Positions 1 to 8,090 are shown, numbered from the stretch's first letter. The stretch: 11,250 bases of DNA from Candidatus Solibacter sp. (GCA_017883345.1 JADGNT010000077.1:1-11250); one strand, 5' to 3'. Numbers and translations are program-made. Notes: generated by a model from the sequence alone, not told the origin.

Positions 1-1
1 C

Positions 2-546
2 AATATCCGCTTCTGCCAGCAGTTTGTGCGGCGGCTGCTGGATTTCAGCCGTCGCGCGCCGGCGCACAAGCAACCCGAACCGCTGGGCAGCACGGTGGAG
101 TCGGTGCTCAGTTTTCTTGCCCCGCAGGTGCTCGCCAAACGCGCCCGCCTGCACGTGGACGTGTCGGCCGCGAACGGCGCCAAGGTGCTGGCGGACCGTA
201 ACCAGCTCGAAGCCCTGTTCCTGATTCTGGTCAGCAACTCGCTCGATGCTGTGCCCGACAGCGGCCACATCGATGTCCGCTGCCGCCTTCTTCCCGAGTG
301 CGTCCAGGTCGAGGTCGCCGACGATGGGTGCGGGATCGCACCCGAGCATCGCACCCGCATCTTTGAGCCCTTCTTCACGACCAAGCCGGCCGGGAAGGGG
401 ACCGGGTTGGGGCTGGCCATTGCCCGCAACATCGTCAACGAACACGGCGGCTCGGTCCGTCTCGAGAGTGGGCCCGGTCAGGGGACCACGGCCATCGTGG
501 AACTGCCGCTCTGGGTTGAAAGCGGCGTTCCCCAAGGAGTCCACGC

Positions 547-550
<4 letters not shown>
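2..550 (+). CDS. Sensor histidine kinase, C-terminal part (5' end outside window)
   Basis: This is the catalytic end of a two-component sensor kinase that would autophosphorylate and pass phosphate to the response regulator encoded next. The frame is open from base 2, so the gene begins upstream; the GTG at 26 is internal. The first ~25 residues (RLLDFSRR) resemble the second helix of a HisKA dimerisation domain, so the phospho-accepting His is probably just outside the window. A HATPase_c domain follows: N box around FLILVSNSLDA (N79 in this fragment), G1 box DDGCGI (107-112), F box FEPFFTTK (121-128) and G2 box GKGTGLGLAI (131-140). The first Asn of the usual N-x3-N N-box pair is Ile here; the second is kept. 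The sensing region cannot be seen, so the signal is unknown. The stop overlaps the next start by 4 bp (ATGA), implying translational coupling. Family assignment is secure; the substrate link is inferred from adjacency. Confidence 0.93.
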
Positions 551-1932
<1,382 letters not shown>

Positions 1933-1947
1933 ATCTTGGCGAAAGAT

Positions 1948-1962
1948 GTCCGAATACCTGAC
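1948..1962. promoter_or_regulatory. Putative enhancer-binding-protein site (upstream activating sequence)
   Basis: The sequence GTCCGAATACCTGAC matches the perfect palindrome GTCAGAATTTCTGAC at 3677-3691 at 12 of 15 positions, with both outer arms (GTC...CTGAC) kept. It lies 15 bp after the regulator gene and about 125 bp upstream of the start expected from the -24/-12-like element at 2055-2070, a normal distance for a sigma54 activator site. The match is visible; binding is inferred. Confidence 0.45.
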
Positions 1963-2054
1963 ATGTCTTGCCGCGCGCCGTTGGCTGCTGTCTTTGTGCT
2001 CGGAGTGAACCTCCTGCGCGGCATGGACTTGGATGAAGGAGCAGCCGTCTTACT

Positions 2055-2070
2055 TTGGTTGTCCGCGTGC
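2055..2070 (+). promoter_or_regulatory. Weak sigma54 (-24/-12) promoter candidate for the tetrahaem cytochrome gene
   Basis: The sequence TTGGTTGTCCGCGTGC has the invariant GG (2057-2058) and GC (2069-2070) at the correct 10-bp spacing, with TTGG and TGC conserved but not the full TGGCAC/TTGC elements. The expected start is near 2082, just before the ribosome-binding site at 2084-2090, giving a very short leader. Chance matches of this quality are not rare in G+C-rich DNA; support comes mainly from the upstream palindrome-like site. Confidence 0.3.
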
Positions 2071-2097
2071 CTCTGTAAATAGTGGGAGGGAGTCTCG

Positions 2098-3327
2098 GTG
2101 CGCCTTGAAGTGCCTCGCCGGTTGATGATCTGGGGAGCGATCGCGCTCGGCGCCGTACTGTTGTTCAGCGGTGCGTTGGTGACGCAGAGCCGCCGCGTGC
2201 GCACCCGCTCGCCCATGTTTTTGTCCGCCAGTCCCATCCAGGGCAGCCAGTTGTTCCAGGTCAAGGGTTGTTCGCGTTGTCACTCGGTCAACGGCACGGG
2301 CGGGAAACTCGCGCCCGATCTGGGCCGCAGCCAGGCCGCCGAAGCCAGCGTTTCGCAGTTGGTGGTGGCGATGTGGAACCACGCGCCCCAGATGTGGGAA
2401 CGCATGCGGGTGGAAAAGGTGGAGTATCCCGTGCTGAGTTATGAAGAGGTGGCGCAACTCCTCGCCTACTTGTACATCGCGCGGCATGCTGACGAGCCCG
2501 GCGATGCCGTGCGTGGCAAACAACTCTTCGCTGCCAAAGGATGCATCCGCTGTCACTCGGTTCATGGGCAGGGCGGCAGGATCGGCCCCGACCTCGCTGA
2601 GGTTTCCGGCGTGGACACTCCCATGGCATGGACGCAGGCGATGTGGAATCACAGCGACGCCATGCAGGCCCGCATGCGCGAGGTGAAGCTGGACTGGCCG
2701 CAGTTCGATAATTACGAGTTGCGCGATTTGTTTGCCTATGCGCGCCAGGTTTCCAAACCGCAGATCGCGGCGGGCGATCCGCAGCACGGCTGGAAAGTCT
2801 TTCAGAAACAATCGTGCAATGCGTGTCACTCGATTAAGGATGAAGACGATCAACGCGTCGGGCCGAACCTGGGCCCCTCCCTCAAAGTTCCACCGACATT
2901 TACCCAGTTCGGCGGCCTGATGCTCACCCATGCTCCCCAGATGGGACGCGCCATGAAGGAACATGGCATCGAGCGTCCCCAGTTCGCCGGCGAAGATATG
3001 GCCGATCTCTTCGCATTCCTCTATAGCCTGCGGTACGTGGAACCGAGCGGCTCTCCGCATGTGGGCGAAAGCGTGTTTTCCTGGCGCGGTTGCAACCGCT
3101 GCCACGGCGAGAGCGCGCAGGGCACGGCTCGCGCTCCCGCTTTGCGCGGCCGCGGAACGGGCTACACGTCGGTATCGCTCGCTACGGCTCTGTGGGCGCA
3201 TGGCAGCCGGATGTATCGCGAGAGCCGCGCCCTCGGGATGGGATGGCCGACCTTGTCAGAGGGCGACGTCGGCGATCTGCTCGCATTTCTCAACTCGCCC
3301 GTGCAGACATCGTCCGCCAAGAAGTAA
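2098..3327 (+). CDS. Membrane-anchored tetrahaem cytochrome c, four tandem mono-haem domains
   Basis: A 409-residue periplasmic electron carrier. One hydrophobic segment near the N-terminus (about 10-28) exports it and probably anchors it to the inner membrane. Four class-I-like cytochrome c domains follow, with haem sites CSRCH (58), CIRCH (149), CNACH (240) and CNRCH (332), an almost exact 91-92 residue period. Each domain carries an HxxxM motif 40-42 residues after its first Cys (M99, M189, M282, M372), likely the distal Met ligands. Domains 1 and 2 share KGC-x-RCHSV and GPDL/APDL motifs, so the protein looks built by internal duplication. GTG at 2098 is preferred because GGGAGGG (2084-2090) sits 7 bp upstream; ATG 2125 would cut into the basic N-terminal region. 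It lies between the regulator and the decahaem operon, so it is a candidate periplasmic or quinone-side carrier for it. The partner is inferred. Confidence 0.93.
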   Translation: MRLEVPRRLMIWGAIALGAVLLFSGALVTQSRRVRTRSPMFLSASPIQGSQLFQVKGCSRCHSVNGTGGKLAPDLGRSQAAEASVSQLVVAMWNHAPQMWERMRVEKVEYPVLSYEEVAQLLAYLYIARHADEPGDAVRGKQLFAAKGCIRCHSVHGQGGRIGPDLAEVSGVDTPMAWTQAMWNHSDAMQARMREVKLDWPQFDNYELRDLFAYARQVSKPQIAAGDPQHGWKVFQKQSCNACHSIKDEDDQRVGPNLGPSLKVPPTFTQFGGLMLTHAPQMGRAMKEHGIERPQFAGEDMADLFAFLYSLRYVEPSGSPHVGESVFSWRGCNRCHGESAQGTARAPALRGRGTGYTSVSLATALWAHGSRMYRESRALGMGWPTLSEGDVGDLLAFLNSPVQTSSAKK

Positions 3328-3338
3328 CTCCTCACGGC

Positions 3339-3375
3339 ATGTGTACGGTTTTCTGACACAATCCGCCGTACACAT
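3339..3375. terminator. 10-bp perfect inverted repeat after the tetrahaem gene (possible terminator or operator)
   Basis: ATGTGTACGG (3339-3348) pairs perfectly with CCGTACACAT (3366-3375) around a 17-nt loop, starting 11 bp after the stop codon. The position suits a transcription end. However, the nearest T-run is about 14 bp beyond the stem, so it is not a standard intrinsic terminator. The loop contains TTCTGAC (3351-3357), one arm of the palindrome found at 3677-3691, and TGTGT (3340-3344) could alternatively pair with ACACA (3356-3360). It could equally be a regulator-binding site. Confidence 0.4.
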
Positions 3376-3494
3376 TGGCATGGGCCGCTATTTTTCCCGC
3401 AGTCGTCCTGGTCCTTGAGCTCATCCGCCCCCTAATCCAGAGGACACCAGCGCATCGGAACGTGTGAGCGGTTGTGTCTTAACCGCCGGGGCGC

Positions 3495-3510
3495 TTGGCT
3501 ACCTAAGTGC
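3495..3510 (+). promoter_or_regulatory. Weak sigma54-type element inside the intergenic region
   Basis: The sequence TTGGCTACCTAAGTGC has TTGGC and TGC with GG (3497-3498) and GC (3509-3510) at the correct spacing. A partial palindrome match (11/15) lies about 170 bp upstream of its expected start, at 3343-3357. No gene follows within 400 bp, so if real it would make a long leader or a non-coding RNA. It may be a chance match. Confidence 0.2.
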
Positions 3511-3676
3511 CTGTACAGGGCAAGCTCCTGGAACCATCGGTTAATTTCGAGCCCTGGTTCACGGCTTGAGCGAGCACGCATTTTTCCTGGGCCGCAGCCC
3601 ACAGCGCATGACGGCCGGCCCACATCATTGCGCGAGTGATACGCGTTGTGACTGTCCGATCTACCCGTGTGATTTC

Positions 3677-3691
3677 GTCAGAATTTCTGAC
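3677..3691. promoter_or_regulatory. Perfect 15-bp palindrome, putative activator site for the decahaem operon
   Basis: GTCAGAA-T-TTCTGAC is a perfect 7+1+7 inverted repeat, the form expected for a dimeric Fis-HTH activator. Its centre is about 165 bp upstream of the start predicted from the -24/-12 element at 3823-3838. The close relative at 1948-1962 before the other cytochrome gene suggests one shared regulator, most simply the response regulator at 547-1932. A half-site GTCCGAT (3654-3660) lies 23 bp upstream and could be part of a paired site. Binding is inferred. Confidence 0.55.
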
Positions 3692-3822
3692 AGTTCATGG
3701 CTCGTGACCTGCGGCGCGTCGGCTTTCGTGCTCTCAGCGAGCGCTCTTCCTGCGACGTAACCGCAGCATTTCAGGCCCTTTAGCCGCGATTTCAGCGGAC
3801 CACAAGCTCTGCCTCACGGCGG

Positions 3823-3838
3823 TGGCCGTGCAATTGCA
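3823..3838 (+). promoter_or_regulatory. Sigma54 (-24/-12) promoter of the decahaem/MtrB/CuA/Fe-S/NrfD operon
   Basis: TGGCCGTGCAATTGCA matches the consensus TGGCAC-N5-TTGCW, with TGGC and TTGCA complete and GG (3824-3825) and GC (3836-3837) exactly 10 bp apart. The expected start is near 3849, giving a leader of about 86 nt before the ATG at 3936. This also argues against longer upstream starts for that gene. Confidence 0.6.
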
Positions 3839-3922
3839 TTTGCAACAGCGAAGCTTGGGGCGAAGTGTACGGCGAGTCTCCGACCCGCACTCGCACCGGC
3901 TGGCAGTTCGGGCAAAGGCATT

Positions 3923-3927
3923 AGGAG
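3923..3927 (+). promoter_or_regulatory. Ribosome-binding site fixing the decahaem gene start
   Basis: AGGAG lies 8 bp before ATG 3936. The in-frame region upstream back to 3822 has no such site and overlaps the promoter, so 3936 is the likely start. The choice also puts a clean signal peptide at the N-terminus. Confidence 0.75.
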
Positions 3928-3935
3928 CCAGAGGC

Positions 3936-4946
3936 ATGGACCAGGCAAGAAGGATGGGTCGAGCAGTGCGCTGGATTGCGTTGGTGTTTGCAGCCTGTCC
4001 GCTGTTGATCGCCGCTGCGGGCGATGCCGGGAAAGGGCCCTCGCCGGGTCCGGCGGTGGCTTACATCGGCAGTGAGCGCTGTGCGGACTGCCACGCGGCG
4101 CAGTTCGAACACCTCAAACAGACCACGATGGGCAAGATCTTCTTGCGCAATCCGCGCACGCCGCTGGAGAAGCAAGGTTGTGAGGCATGCCATGGGCCGG
4201 GAGCTGCGCACGCCGACAGCAACGGCAAGATCGGCCTGATTCGCTTCACCAAGAATTCGCCACAACCGATCGAACTGCGCAACGACCAGTGCCTGCAGTG
4301 CCATGAGAAGGGCAACCGGTTGTTTTGGAGAGGCAGCACGCACGAAAGCCGGGGCGTGGCTTGTACCTCCTGTCACCAAGTCCATACCGAGCAGACATCC
4401 GTGGCAGCAGACCGCTTCCAGGAGCCGCTTTCGGAGAACCGGCAATTCGTGAAACCGACGCAGATGGAAGTCTGTTTCCAGTGCCACCAGATGCGCCGCG
4501 CCCAGCTCCAGCGCTCCTCGCACATGCCCTTCCGCGAGGGCAAGGTGACGTGCAGCAGTTGCCATAACCCGCACGGCACACCGAATCCCAAGCTGCTGAT
4601 CGAGGCCACGGTGAATGACACCTGCTACAAGTGCCACGCCGAGCGCCGCGGGCCGTTCCTGTGGGAGCACCCGCCGGTGATGGAAAACTGCTTGAACTGC
4701 CACGACGCGCACGGCTCCACCAATCCGACTCTGCTCAAGGTGCGAGCGCCTCGTCTGTGCATGCAATGTCACGACGTCAGCGGACACAATTCCGATCCGC
4801 TATCGCTCAGTCCCAATCCGCCACGGATCAGTGCCAACCAGCAGATCAGCACCCGTGGGTTGCGAGTGATCAACCGTTCCTGCACCAACTGCCATGCCCA
4901 GATCCACGGATCCAATCACCCCGCTGGGTCGCGGTACCTGCGCTAG
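3936..4946 (+). CDS. Periplasmic decahaem cytochrome c, MtrA/PioA/DmsE family
   Basis: A 336-residue secreted cytochrome with ten CXXCH haem sites, first Cys at 49, 82, 119, 143, 180, 206, 230, 252, 275 and 316. Ten haems and a length close to Shewanella MtrA (about 333 residues) identify the family that threads through an MtrB-type porin to carry electrons across the outer membrane. The N-terminus is a signal peptide: basic RRMGRAVR, hydrophobic IALVFAACPLLIAAA, and a likely signal peptidase I site after A28. C21 lies inside it without a good lipobox. Start ATG 3936 follows AGGAG and a sigma54 promoter. The MtrB-type gene begins 14 bp downstream, the pairing usual for these porin-cytochrome complexes. 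No MtrC/OmcA-type outer-surface cytochrome gene is visible, so the pair resembles PioAB/MtoAB. The direction of flow (metal reduction or Fe(II) oxidation) cannot be decided from sequence. Confidence 0.95.
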   Translation: MDQARRMGRAVRWIALVFAACPLLIAAAGDAGKGPSPGPAVAYIGSERCADCHAAQFEHLKQTTMGKIFLRNPRTPLEKQGCEACHGPGAAHADSNGKIGLIRFTKNSPQPIELRNDQCLQCHEKGNRLFWRGSTHESRGVACTSCHQVHTEQTSVAADRFQEPLSENRQFVKPTQMEVCFQCHQMRRAQLQRSSHMPFREGKVTCSSCHNPHGTPNPKLLIEATVNDTCYKCHAERRGPFLWEHPPVMENCLNCHDAHGSTNPTLLKVRAPRLCMQCHDVSGHNSDPLSLSPNPPRISANQQISTRGLRVINRSCTNCHAQIHGSNHPAGSRYLR

Positions 4947-4955
4947 AGGAGGAGG
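4947..4955 (+). promoter_or_regulatory. Strong ribosome-binding site of the MtrB-type porin gene
   Basis: AGGAGGAGG ends 5 bp before ATG 4961 and starts immediately after the last base of the decahaem stop codon. It decides the porin start: the frame is open further upstream, but only through the decahaem gene in another frame. Confidence 0.85.
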
Positions 4956-4960
4956 CTTAT

Positions 4961-7549
4961 ATGACGAACCGTGCATTATCTAAGTCTTTCGCCTTGAGCG
5001 TAGCCGTGGCGGGACTGCTGTTGTTCTCGACCGTGGCATTCTGTCAAGAAGAGTCGAGCGAGAATCACGGCTCGGTTGAAGTGGGCGTCCGGCAAAACTG
5101 GGGCACCGTCTACGGAAGGGCGACCGCGAACTCTCTATTTCCATCGTTTCCCGCCACCACGGGGGGCGCGTATCCGCAAGCCTCCGGCGGCCCTTTCACG
5201 GCGCAAGCCCTCGGCTACACACCCGGCTTTGGCAGTTCCCGGTTCTTTGAATATCGCGATATGCCGAACGGCTTCTACGTGAAAAGCTTCCGGGCGGACC
5301 TGGACAACGTGCTGGGAAGGAACCTGTACGTCAAGGTGCAGGGCCGCGACAGCATTGAAAAAGACCAGGCCTACTTGCTGACGGTGGGACAGTACGGCAA
5401 GGCGAAATTCCAGTTCCGCTGGGACGACACGCCGCACGTCTTCACCAACACGGCGCAGAGCCTTTTCATACAGACGGCCCCAGGGTACTTCAACGTCTCG
5501 GCGCCCATTCAGACGACCTTGGCAGCCGGCGCCTCTACCTGTACGTATCAACAAATCGTGGGCGGCACTTGTGGACTGACGAACACCATCAATGGGCTGT
5601 TCTCCACCGTCACGCCGATTTCGCTCGACGTGCGCCGCCGGACCGCCACCGCCAGCTTCGCCTGGACGCCCACGGCGAACTGGGATATCCGCACTTCGTA
5701 CGCACAGGAGAACGAGAGCGGGTCCCGTCCCTTCGGCAACGCTTCGGGCTTTGAATTTCCTGAACCCATCAAGTACCGCACCCAGCAGTTCAGGGTTGGC
5801 GCGGAATACGGCGGGCACCACTGGGGAGTGCAGGTCGGGGTCGTAGGCTCGATTTTCGATAACCGCATCAGCAGCCTGACTTTTGTCAGCCCCTTCAGCA
5901 CGAATGCCACGCTCAACCAGGGTCGCACGGACCTCTATCCGTCCAATACCGCCATCAATGTTCCCATCGCGGGAGCTTTTGACCTGACCAAGTACGTGCG
6001 GGTGATGGGGAGCATTGTGCCCGGGTGGATGAAACAGAACGACGCTTTCCTGCCCTACAGCGTCAACTCCGGGACCACCGGATGCCCCGGCGGCCAGCCG
6101 TGTAATTCGGTCGCCGCATTGCCGGCGAGCAGCCTGAACGGCAGCAAGACCACCCTGGCCATGAACTACACCGTGGCCACCAAGCCCATTCATCGCCTGA
6201 GCTTCGTTGCGCGTTACCGCTCCTACGATTACTACAACGACAGTTCCACGATCGCATTCCCGGGAGTTGTCGTGACCGATGGCGCCACCTTCAGCTCTGG
6301 TGGCGATAATGCGCGCGTCTCCGTGCCCAAAGGATTCGACCGCAAGAATGTCGAATTCGAAGGGTCGTGGCAATTCAGGAAGGACGATCGGGTGAAGGTC
6401 GGTTACGCGCTGGAGAGAATGGATCGCCAACATCGTGATATCAGCCGCACCCAGGAAGGGACCTTCTCCACTTCGATTGACCTGAATCCCAACAAGATGA
6501 CGTTGGTGCGGTTTTCCTACAAGCACTCGGACCGCACCCCAGGCCCTTACAAGAACAACGACGAGAGCTACCTGAACGGCGAGGGCGGGACCGCCCAAAT
6601 GTTCGCTTTCCGGCGCTTCGACGAGGCGCAGCGGACCCGCGATCGCGGGGAAGCGTTGTTGCAGGTCAGTCCTTTGCAGTCGCTCACCTTCTCTGCGGTT
6701 TTCAGTACCGACCAGAATGCCTACGCCAATCATCTCACCGCCACCGAATGCGCGGAAACCAATGCGGAAGCGGTAGCGCAGGCCGCGTTGTCGTCAGCGA
6801 CGCTGGTGGCGCCGTTCAATCCTTCCTGCCTCAGCTACGGATTGCAGAAGGACATCAGTTCCAGCTACAGCTTCGACGTCAACTACAGCCCGATTGCGCA
6901 ACTCGTGTTCTTCGGTGAGTTCTCGCACGAGAGGTTCAATTACCAGCAGCGCGGGCGCGACCGCACTTATGTCACGAGCCTGCAGGCGGCCCCGGCGGTG
7001 CTTACGGGCGTGAAGGGCGCCTATGACGATCCCTCCAATGACTGGTTTAGCTGGAGCAACACCCACATCAACACCTACTCCGCCGGCGTTGATATCTACA
7101 TGAAGAGAAAGAAGGCGGTGCTGACCTCCTTCTACAGCCTGTCAGCCGCCAGCGGCGACATTCTCACCACCCTGCTCAGCGATAGTCCCACCATGAACAT
7201 AAACAACGTCACCACGGCGGCGCTGGTCACGCCGGCGCTGGCGGGCGGAAGCGGTTATTACAACTATCCGAGCACAACCAACCGGCTGCACCAGGTCGTC
7301 ACCTCGGTGAAGTTCGCCATCACTAAGAACATCACGCCGAAAATCGAGTACCGGTTTGAGCGCTATGACCAGCATGACTGGCAGAGCGACATCATGCTGC
7401 CTTACATGTCCGCCTACGACCCGGGGTCTTCCTACAGCACGAGCGCGTCCCGGTTGGGCGGAGGCGCACAAAAGTATCTGTACCTGGGGGCGGACGCTCC
7501 TTCGTACCAATCGCACGTCCTCTCCGGCAGCGTCGAATGGCGTTTTTAG
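4961..7549 (+). CDS. MtrB/PioB-family outer-membrane beta-barrel porin
   Basis: An 862-residue outer-membrane protein expected to form the sheath around the decahaem cytochrome. The N-terminus is a signal peptide (hydrophobic core SVAVAGLLLFSTVAF). The rest has alternating hydrophobic/aromatic strands rich in Tyr, Phe, Asn and Ser, and the chain ends in VEWRF, the C-terminal aromatic of outer-membrane barrels. Placement directly after a decahaem MtrA-type gene with a strong ribosome-binding site is the main support for the family. It is longer than Shewanella MtrB (about 700 residues) and nearer PioB. Apart from C28 in the signal peptide region, six Cys occur as three close pairs (194/204, 375/381, 597/623), likely loop disulfides. 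The N-terminal CXXC reported for some MtrB proteins is absent. Barrel nature is confident; the exact subfamily is less so. Confidence 0.9.
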   Translation: MTNRALSKSFALSVAVAGLLLFSTVAFCQEESSENHGSVEVGVRQNWGTVYGRATANSLFPSFPATTGGAYPQASGGPFTAQALGYTPGFGSSRFFEYRDMPNGFYVKSFRADLDNVLGRNLYVKVQGRDSIEKDQAYLLTVGQYGKAKFQFRWDDTPHVFTNTAQSLFIQTAPGYFNVSAPIQTTLAAGASTCTYQQIVGGTCGLTNTINGLFSTVTPISLDVRRRTATASFAWTPTANWDIRTSYAQENESGSRPFGNASGFEFPEPIKYRTQQFRVGAEYGGHHWGVQVGVVGSIFDNRISSLTFVSPFSTNATLNQGRTDLYPSNTAINVPIAGAFDLTKYVRVMGSIVPGWMKQNDAFLPYSVNSGTTGCPGGQPCNSVAALPASSLNGSKTTLAMNYTVATKPIHRLSFVARYRSYDYYNDSSTIAFPGVVVTDGATFSSGGDNARVSVPKGFDRKNVEFEGSWQFRKDDRVKVGYALERMDRQHRDISRTQEGTFSTSIDLNPNKMTLVRFSYKHSDRTPGPYKNNDESYLNGEGGTAQMFAFRRFDEAQRTRDRGEALLQVSPLQSLTFSAVFSTDQNAYANHLTATECAETNAEAVAQAALSSATLVAPFNPSCLSYGLQKDISSSYSFDVNYSPIAQLVFFGEFSHERFNYQQRGRDRTYVTSLQAAPAVLTGVKGAYDDPSNDWFSWSNTHINTYSAGVDIYMKRKKAVLTSFYSLSAASGDILTTLLSDSPTMNINNVTTAALVTPALAGGSGYYNYPSTTNRLHQVVTSVKFAITKNITPKIEYRFERYDQHDWQSDIMLPYMSAYDPGSSYSTSASRLGGGAQKYLYLGADAPSYQSHVLSGSVEWRF

Positions 7550-7606
7550 GCTTCAGACACAGTGTTCGTGCAAACAGAGAAACAGTACATAACGGGAGAA
7601 GCACAA

Positions 7607-8017
7607 ATGATGAAAAGTAATCATTCCAAGAGACTGGGCATGATGGTCCTGATGGTTCTGCTGTTTGGGACCCTCAGCGCCATGGCGGGCCCGCGCGTAA
7701 TCCAGATCACTGCCGACGAGGATGGCAAGTTCAAGGTCCCAGGGCAGAAAAAGCCAATGATCACGCTGAAGGCGCAGGAAGTGGTGGTGCTGCGCATTAC
7801 CTCGCACAAGGGCAGTGACTGGGAAAAGGACGGCGCCGTGCACAGCTTCACGATCAATGCGCTGAAAGACCAGGGATGGGACCTGCGCCTGAAAGAAGGC
7901 ACGAAGGATTTCACCGTCTCGGCGCCGGCCGAACCCGGGGAATACGTTGTCGAATGTACGGTTCGCTGCGGCAAAACACATGACGATATGAAGATGAAAT
8001 TGATCGTCACGCCGTAG
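7607..8017 (+). CDS. Secreted free-standing CuA cupredoxin (COX2-like copper domain)
   Basis: A 136-residue periplasmic copper protein. The signal peptide is MMKSNHSKR followed by a hydrophobic run ending AMA|GP, with cleavage expected after residue 27. The mature part is a single cupredoxin domain with the full binuclear CuA ligand set of cytochrome oxidase subunit II: H79 (VHSF), then C117-x3-C121-x3-H125-x2-M128. The preceding PGEYVVEC matches the usual PGEY/PGxY strand. There is no other transmembrane helix and no oxidase subunit nearby, so it is a soluble CuA domain rather than COX2; NosZ C-terminal domains share the fold, but the catalytic part is absent. ATG 7607 follows GGGAGA (7594-7599); ATG 7610 is an alternative. 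It lies 57 bp after the porin gene. It is likely an electron shuttle between the NrfD/Fe-S module or tetrahaem cytochrome and the decahaem protein; that role is inference. Confidence 0.88.
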   Translation: MMKSNHSKRLGMMVLMVLLFGTLSAMAGPRVIQITADEDGKFKVPGQKKPMITLKAQEVVVLRITSHKGSDWEKDGAVHSFTINALKDQGWDLRLKEGTKDFTVSAPAEPGEYVVECTVRCGKTHDDMKMKLIVTP

Positions 8018-8026
8018 CGAAACGGA

Positions 8027-8071
8027 GGCCCGCTTTATCGGCCCGCTCCATCGGCCCGGATCTATCGGCCC
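8027..8071. repeat. Short tandem repeat, about 13-bp units (3 plus partial)
   Basis: GGCCCGCTTTATC (8027-8039), GGCCCGCTCCATC (8040-8052) and a 14-bp copy GGCCCGGATCTATC (8053-8066) run head to tail, with a partial copy GGCCC to 8071. They fill most of the gap between the CuA gene and the small gene downstream. No function is apparent; it may be slippage or an mRNA-structure element. Confidence 0.75.
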
Positions 8072-8090
8072 TGACTGGAGGTGTGACGTG

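Larger units (their letters stand above)
3328..3935. other. 608-bp gene-free control region before the decahaem operon
   Basis: No convincing coding frame is seen on either strand: the short open frames lack ribosome-binding sites and recognisable products. It holds a long inverted repeat just after the tetrahaem gene, a perfect 7+1+7 palindrome, one good and two weak sigma54-type elements, and a small perfect hairpin (GCGGTT 3468-3473 pairing with AACCGC 3481-3486). The middle part (about 3520-3650) has no assigned function; a small RNA is possible but not shown. Confidence 0.7.

Noticed and set aside
1981..1999. TTGGC followed by TTGTGC as a -24/-12 promoter before the tetrahaem gene
   Set aside because: The GG to GC distance is wrong and the -12 GC is not in place.
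2050..3201. A 383-codon minus-strand open frame opposite the tetrahaem gene
   Set aside because: It is the antisense of a clear four-domain cytochrome and has no domain of its own.
3698..3712. A second sigma54-type element TGGCTCGTGACCTGC
   Set aside because: Spacing is right, but it is only 6 bp from the palindrome, too close for enhancer-type activation, and the element at 3823-3838 fits the consensus and distance better.
3822..3935. An earlier in-frame start for the decahaem protein
   Set aside because: It would overlap the sigma54 promoter, lacks a ribosome-binding site and puts a basic non-signal sequence before the signal peptide.
4631..4960. An upstream extension of the porin reading frame
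   Set aside because: It overlaps the decahaem gene in another frame; the strong ribosome-binding site and signal peptide place the start at 4961.
5135..6733. A long open frame (532 codons) on the minus strand opposite the porin gene
   Set aside because: It is a G+C-driven antisense shadow with no recognisable domain; the plus strand encodes a complete barrel with a signal peptide and terminal Phe.
7607..8017. The possibility that the CuA protein marks a cytochrome oxidase or N2O reductase operon
   Set aside because: No subunit I, no NosZ catalytic domain and no oxidase assembly gene is present; neighbours are a porin and Fe-S/NrfD genes.
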